Source: Holothuria scabra (lineage: Eukaryota > Echinodermata > Holothuroidea > Aspidochirotida > Holothuriidae). Taken from it: a stretch of DNA of 64,000 nucleotides. Each line of letters begins with the position of its first letter. Positions within the stretch are counted from its first letter, which is position 1. The notes below the pieces were generated by a model that was not told where the DNA came from, did no database searches, and worked only from the letters and a program-made list of their open reading frames with translations. Position numbers and translations under genes: made by a program. Shown in pieces: positions 59,080 through 64,000 of this stretch. The DNA lies in assembly GCA_037179385.1 (NCBI GenBank), contig CM074185.1, forward strand, positions 50,533,000 through 50,596,999, read 5' to 3'.

Positions 59080-59628
59080 AAGAATACTTTTTAATGAAAT
59101 TTAATTTTGGTATATTAAAGAGAAACATATTCTAAGCATTCTGGTGAAAGATTCATTCATTTCCCATTTTTGGTTCTCAAGATAGTAGCAATTGAAGTTG
59201 ACACATTTTCTATACAAAATATACTTGTAGCAATTAAATGTGATGTAATGGATTTGCATTGCAGGTCAATGCTTTGCTTCTCTTTATTTTTCATTTACCT
59301 TGGATTGACGAGGGATTTCCTAGTTCTAGAGCTATATCACATTTTTAAAATTCCAGTGCTCAGGATCCACTTAGGGTATCAGTAAATCAGACTTTAGTTG
59401 CATAAAAGTGGTGGAAGATTATAACAAAAAACAACACATTGGCTACCAATGCTACTCCTTGACATCATGCATGCTTGCTTGAAGTTTATTCTAGGTAGGA
59501 AATTTGAAATACTCAATTGCTTACATCGTGAGAACCAAATATCGAAAATTAATCAAAATTTCACCAGAATGCTGAGAAAATGTTCCTCTTTAACATATCA
59601 AAAATAAATTTGGTTTTGGACTATTCTT
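59080..59628. mobile_element. MITE-D copy 2 (TTAA-flanked, 549 bp, about 75-bp TIR)
   Basis: TTAA 59076-59079 and 59629-59632. The left end AAGAATACTTTTTAATG...GCATTCTGGTGAAA has its complement TTTCACCAGAATGCTGAG...GGACTATTCTT at the right. Related to 27636-28190; a partial relative may lie at 61330-61470. Confidence 0.75.
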
Positions 59629-59632
59629 TTAA

Positions 59633-61548
59633 AAGGTCATGGGCACTGCCATATGGAACTAGAAGGCTTCAAGTTGAGGTGTGAAATGCAACATTATCAA
59701 ATGAAATTATAGATGGTCTAACTCTCAATGGACTGAGTAAAAGGGTTCAGAATTGCATGTAGATTAGGAAAACAAAATCTGATGGCCCTCACTAATGGCC
59801 AATTTTTTCATGTTGGTGGAATAGTCATTACAGGGTTTTAGTTTTACATTTACAAAATGGTTTGAAGAAGTGGTAGTAAATGTTATTGTTTGAGATTAAA
59901 ATACATTTCTAAAATGAATTTGTGTAATTCAATTAAATCAGTGACAGTGAAACATTATATTACACAAGTAAATAGTGTCACTATAATCTATTTTATAATT
60001 CTTGTGAGATGTTGTAGTTTGTCTTTGGCAGTAACATGGTTGTACAAACAATGCTTTCTTAGAAAGCAATTTTGAAATTTGAGGGTTTTAAAGGTCAGCA
60101 GAGTCACATGGCTTATCATTACGTGCTGAGAACTCAGAAGAGACTTAGTAAGGCTTTCTTTAAGATGAATTTTACCTTCAAAGTTCTTCTCGAAATTTTT
60201 ACTCGAAAGTTTGGAATCTTTCCTAAGGCCAGTTTCTTTATGTGGAAAGGGATCAATTCTTTTGCCATTAAAAAGAAGTGAAAGGGGGGAGTCAGCAGAT
60301 TGGAGATTTCTCAGATTGGTGGGCATTCAACTTTTTAATGTTCACATTGTCAACATGCACTTCATAGATCCACATGATTTTTGGAGACAGAAGTCCTGGA
60401 CTTTAAGAGGGGGTCATGACTTGGAGTGGGGGTCACAAAGGGCTTAGCAAATGTGTTCAACAACATTGTTTTTACCCCTTGTGCAGTTGTAGGTAAGGAC
60501 TTAGTTGTAGCTTAGTCAAAGGAGACTATGGAATCCTCTTGCTTACACCTTGAAATGTAAGTTGGTTTGCATTTTAGCAGACTCTAAAATTGAACAGGAA
60601 TCAAAAGCAGTATGACTCCTAGTCATTCCTTTGTGACTCCTGGCTCACAAATATCTCAATAAACCAGGATTTAGAAATTTTACTCCCCATTATTTTTCAA
60701 GGGATAACTGCATCAAGCCAGTGTTAGTATATGTGTTATGACAAGCCAGTATTCAACTTACAAATGGTAACATATTTGTAATTTGCATATTAAAGCAGTT
60801 TTAAGAATATTACAGTACTTTTTGTCAATCAGAAAAGAATCCATGGCATTAGTAAATACAAGGTTTTACTTAACTTGGTATTTGGTTTTTACCCCTGGAC
60901 CTTCAGCAAAAAAAAAAAAACATGAAGAGGCTTCTGGTCTCATCATAAACAAGCATGAGACATGTTTTGACTGAGAGTGACTTCAGTTTTCAGTTGTTGC
61001 TCAAAAAATCCCCAAAAGCCATCACAGAGTGAAGAGTGGGCACTCTAGAAGCCAATTAAGGACGCACAACCAAAACACAGAGTGCTGCTGGTTTTGCTAA
61101 ATTGATATATTGAGACAAAACCAAAACCACAAAGCGACTAGTGCAAGCAAAAAAAAACCAACAAGGTCCCCCCCTGCAAAGAGTTGACTAAGTGAGGGCC
61201 CATGTGTTTGTAGATGGGTCTCTGATCCAACTAGAGGGGGATCCAGTTAGAGGTTACCAGCACAGAATGATGAAACTGGCAGTTTATTTTAACTATGGCC
61301 TAACGGTTGTAATTAACCTTTTAAGGTAGTATGATATGTCAGCAAAAAGCCATGACTTTACTTGGCAATTTAGGAGGACATTTTCTTAAGGAAATATTTG
61401 TTAAAATTATGCCAATATCTCTTACGGTTCTCAAGATACACCACTTTCAAATTTGTGTGTTTCAGATGGAACTTTTTGCTTATGCAAAAATTAATGATGT
61501 GGAGAGGGACACAGTATTTACATGTTGATTTCTTTTGTTAATGTTGTA
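59633..61548. other. Non-coding DNA, no gene seen
   Basis: Several open frames of 60-110 codons, none resembling a protein family. A poly-A run lies near 60908-60920. Confidence 0.4.
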
Positions 61549-61892
61549 TTAATTACCACTTAATTACTCATTAGATGGTTTATGGTTTGGTAATTGATAT
61601 TGAAGATTTTCAAGGACACAGTTTGAACAAGAAAACCCTCAGGACATACTAATAGTACATCTATCCTTGAAATGAAGATTGTAACATTGGCCATATATGG
61701 CATGTTCCTCCCTTCCAACATCACAAGATTGGCATGTTGAGCTCATGTTTGTTCAGAATTAAGTGCAAATCACAAATTACCCTGTAAAATGGTCAATTTT
61801 GATGGCAATTGTAGCAACTTTCTTAGTAATTACTGTCTTTTCCATCAGATACCCAACTTTGGCATTTTAATGTTACCAGACCTCAATAATCA
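61549..61892. repeat. Dispersed repeat E, copy 2
   Basis: It matches 22279-22647 over most of its length (TTAGATGGTTTATGGTTTGG, GAAGATTTTCAAGGACACAG). Confidence 0.6.
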
Positions 61893-61971
61893 TGTGTATA
61901 TTTTGTTTGTAGCAGCTTGTGTTTAAAAAATAATTGATTCGACCAAGTAGTTGCTTAATTCAACAACAAAC

Positions 61972-62155
61972 TTCCTTCAATGTCACAAGATTTGCATATT
62001 GAACATTTTTGTTCTGGATTAAGTGCAAATCAGAAATTACCCTATAAATTAGTCAGTTTTAGATTTATTTTGATGGCAGTTGCAGTTTTTTCAGTATTTT
62101 ATGCTTTTTCCATCAACTACCCAGCTTTGTCATTCCCATGTCACCAGACCTCAGC
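61972..62155. repeat. Dispersed repeat E, copy 3 (second half only)
   Basis: TTAAGTGCAAATCAGAAATT to CCCATGTCACCAGACCTCAG; this half is tandemly duplicated after copy 2. Confidence 0.6.
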
Positions 62156-63582
62156 TCTTCTAATCATGTGTTAATATGATGTTTGCAGCAGCCCGTGTTT
62201 AGGAAATAATTGATCAAGTAGTTGCTTACTGTAACAGCAATAACAACATAATTCCTGTTTGTATTAATTAGCTAAGGAATAAACGAAATTTGCTTGCCAT
62301 TGATATCCTACTCAACTATACAAATCCTGCCATGGACAATTTAAATACTTTATCTTTTCTGTGAGAGTGTTTCATTTGTTTTTAACAATGTTATATTATA
62401 ACCATGAATATTCAGTGCATAAATAAAGGAGGAAGGTCACGTGAAACAAGGTACATCACATGATTCAGTTATTTAGGGTATTGTTCCAGTAACTGTTTCT
62501 ATTGACAATGGATGCCAAATTTCTTCAGCGTACTGGCATGGTGACACGAGATGCGTGAGGGGGCAGACAACCCCTTATCCACGTCTGTGACTGCAATCTA
62601 AAGCACACTTTTTAGCTTGCAAAAGTAAGCTTTTGCAGTCGTAACCCCCTTTTGCGGATTTTCTCTTCACATCCTGTGGTATTATCATTACGACAGTATG
62701 TATATAGGGCCATAGTTTTGCTTATTTGCAATAATTTGCTCATACCATGCTACCCCAGAAACAACTATTTACAATACATGAAAAGTAGACCAGTTCAATA
62801 TGTGACAAAAAGGAAAATATAATAGCCGATAAAGCTACCAGAACCAACATAAAATGGGCTCACCAGTCAGCAGCCTGATCACAAAACGGACTATCTTTTA
62901 TCATAACCAGAAAAAGATTCAGTTGTGTTTCAGGGTTTCTACTCCAGTGTCGCGAATTATTTTTACGTGTGGAGATTGACAAAAAATTCAACAGTTGAGA
63001 GAATTCCTTCACTTTTTTGAGTGGAAGGGAGACTACGGTTAAAGCCCCCCCACCCACACACACACACACCTTCTACCGATTGCGATCAATTTTCTGTATC
63101 AATAATTCCACGTGTTTACTTTACAAATCCCGTATAACGGATTCGACCATTTCGTATTTATGAACCATTATCAGATAAATATAATCACACGACGTTTAGA
63201 TAAGAGAGACTTCAGCTTCAGCCTGGAATTAGAGGTAAACCTCCATCGGTCCTTTGCAAATAGTGTTTGACGGATGAGCTGTCGTTCGAGAGGACATATT
63301 GTAATGTTTTTGTAAACTAATGGATTTATTTTACCATTTTAATTACAAATGGTTCCCAACTATTAGAACTTTTGCATAAATCCTTCGCGAACTATCACAA
63401 TTTTCGTTGTGATTCTACCTATAGAGTATACCCGGTAATTTAAATTCACATTGACCGTATTCCGTTGAAGTAATTACCAACAATCTCAACATCATGTTTT
63501 GAAAACTGGATTTTTCGTAGTAACTCAAAGTATTGAAACATTTAGCACCATTTTTCATGAGGGCCCCCTTCTCTTAGACACC
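62156..63582. other. Non-coding DNA
   Basis: An AATAAA at 62422-62427 and a (CA)n run at about 63050-63068 are the only notable features. Confidence 0.4.
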
Positions 63583-64000
63583 CAGTGGCGTAGCTACATG
63601 GGGCAAGGGGCTCTGAAAAAGAAAATTTGCCATTTATGAAAGCAGTCTACCTTGTTGTTTTGACAACTCATGAAATTCCGAATTCTCTCCAAGACAAAAA
63701 GCTCCATATTCGTTATTATTTGTTTCAATAAAGCAAAATTTTCAGCGCGTTACGAGCCTCACAAAATACAATTCCTGAGCATAAGTGCTCGCCCATTACT
63801 TCAGTCAAGTTAACTTTTCTGAGCTCTGGAAGTGAGAAAATCGGGAATTTGCGTGACACCACATCATCAAGTGACATCGGTAACTAAAGTGCTATTTTCA
63901 TAATTTTTCCTTCATAAAATTTCAAATTTTCTCCAATATAAGCACTTGACTCAAAAATTTCCGTCGGAGGCCTCATTTTGCAGGCGTTGGATAACATTAG
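63583..64000. mobile_element. hAT element, 5' end only (runs off the window)
   Basis: CAGTGGCGTAGCTACATGGGG-type termini are a common hAT end; CAGTGGCGTAGCTACATGGG starts at 63583. The other end and the target duplication lie outside. Confidence 0.5.

Overview
The window is eukaryotic nuclear DNA: low GC, almost no long open reading frames, and one gene split into short exons with GT..AG junctions. That gene is argininosuccinate synthase (ASS1 family), on the + strand. Twelve coding exons between 7368 and 55873 join in frame into a 428-residue protein. Protein similarity and the repeat style (tRNA-derived SINE, hAT, TTAA-targeting MITEs, Helentron-like element) point to a metazoan, most likely a marine invertebrate such as an echinoderm. 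The sequence alone does not prove this, and I could not search a database.

Layout. 1-7346 is upstream DNA or a 5' UTR intron with no recognisable gene; it holds a decayed hAT transposase piece (about 3608-3790), a foldback, and a region of repeated CCAGTATTCAAC motifs. 7347-55873 is the ASS gene. Intron 1 is mostly filled by a 3.6 kb inverted-repeat transposon (8951-12584, 7-bp target duplication ATGGAAT). Intron 2 carries a 1.7 kb hAT element (8-bp duplication TTAAAGTG). Introns 3, 4 and 6 carry TTAA-flanked MITEs and a SINE. Intron 7 carries a Helentron-like element with about 145-bp central tandem repeats (38036-40625) and a 2.7 kb CAGGG-ended element with a 5-bp duplication (41117-43791). 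Intron 10 holds a five-copy array of a piggyBac-like MITE alternating with a 95-bp spacer (50971-52641). 55874-64000 is 3' UTR and/or intergenic DNA with SINEs, MITEs and the start of another hAT element at 63583.

The enzyme joins citrulline and aspartate with ATP to make argininosuccinate (arginine synthesis, urea and citrulline-NO cycles). No second gene could be supported. The most unusual material is in the introns: (i) a transposon with arrays of the palindrome TACCATGGTA inside both ends; (ii) a MITE/spacer tandem array with a two-unit higher-order period, with a two-copy block in inverted orientation 30 kb away; (iii) a conserved nuclear-receptor-like direct repeat (AGGTCA-CG-GGGTCA) in every unit of the array; (iv) about 75 bp of sequence shared between that MITE and the otherwise unrelated Helentron-like element.
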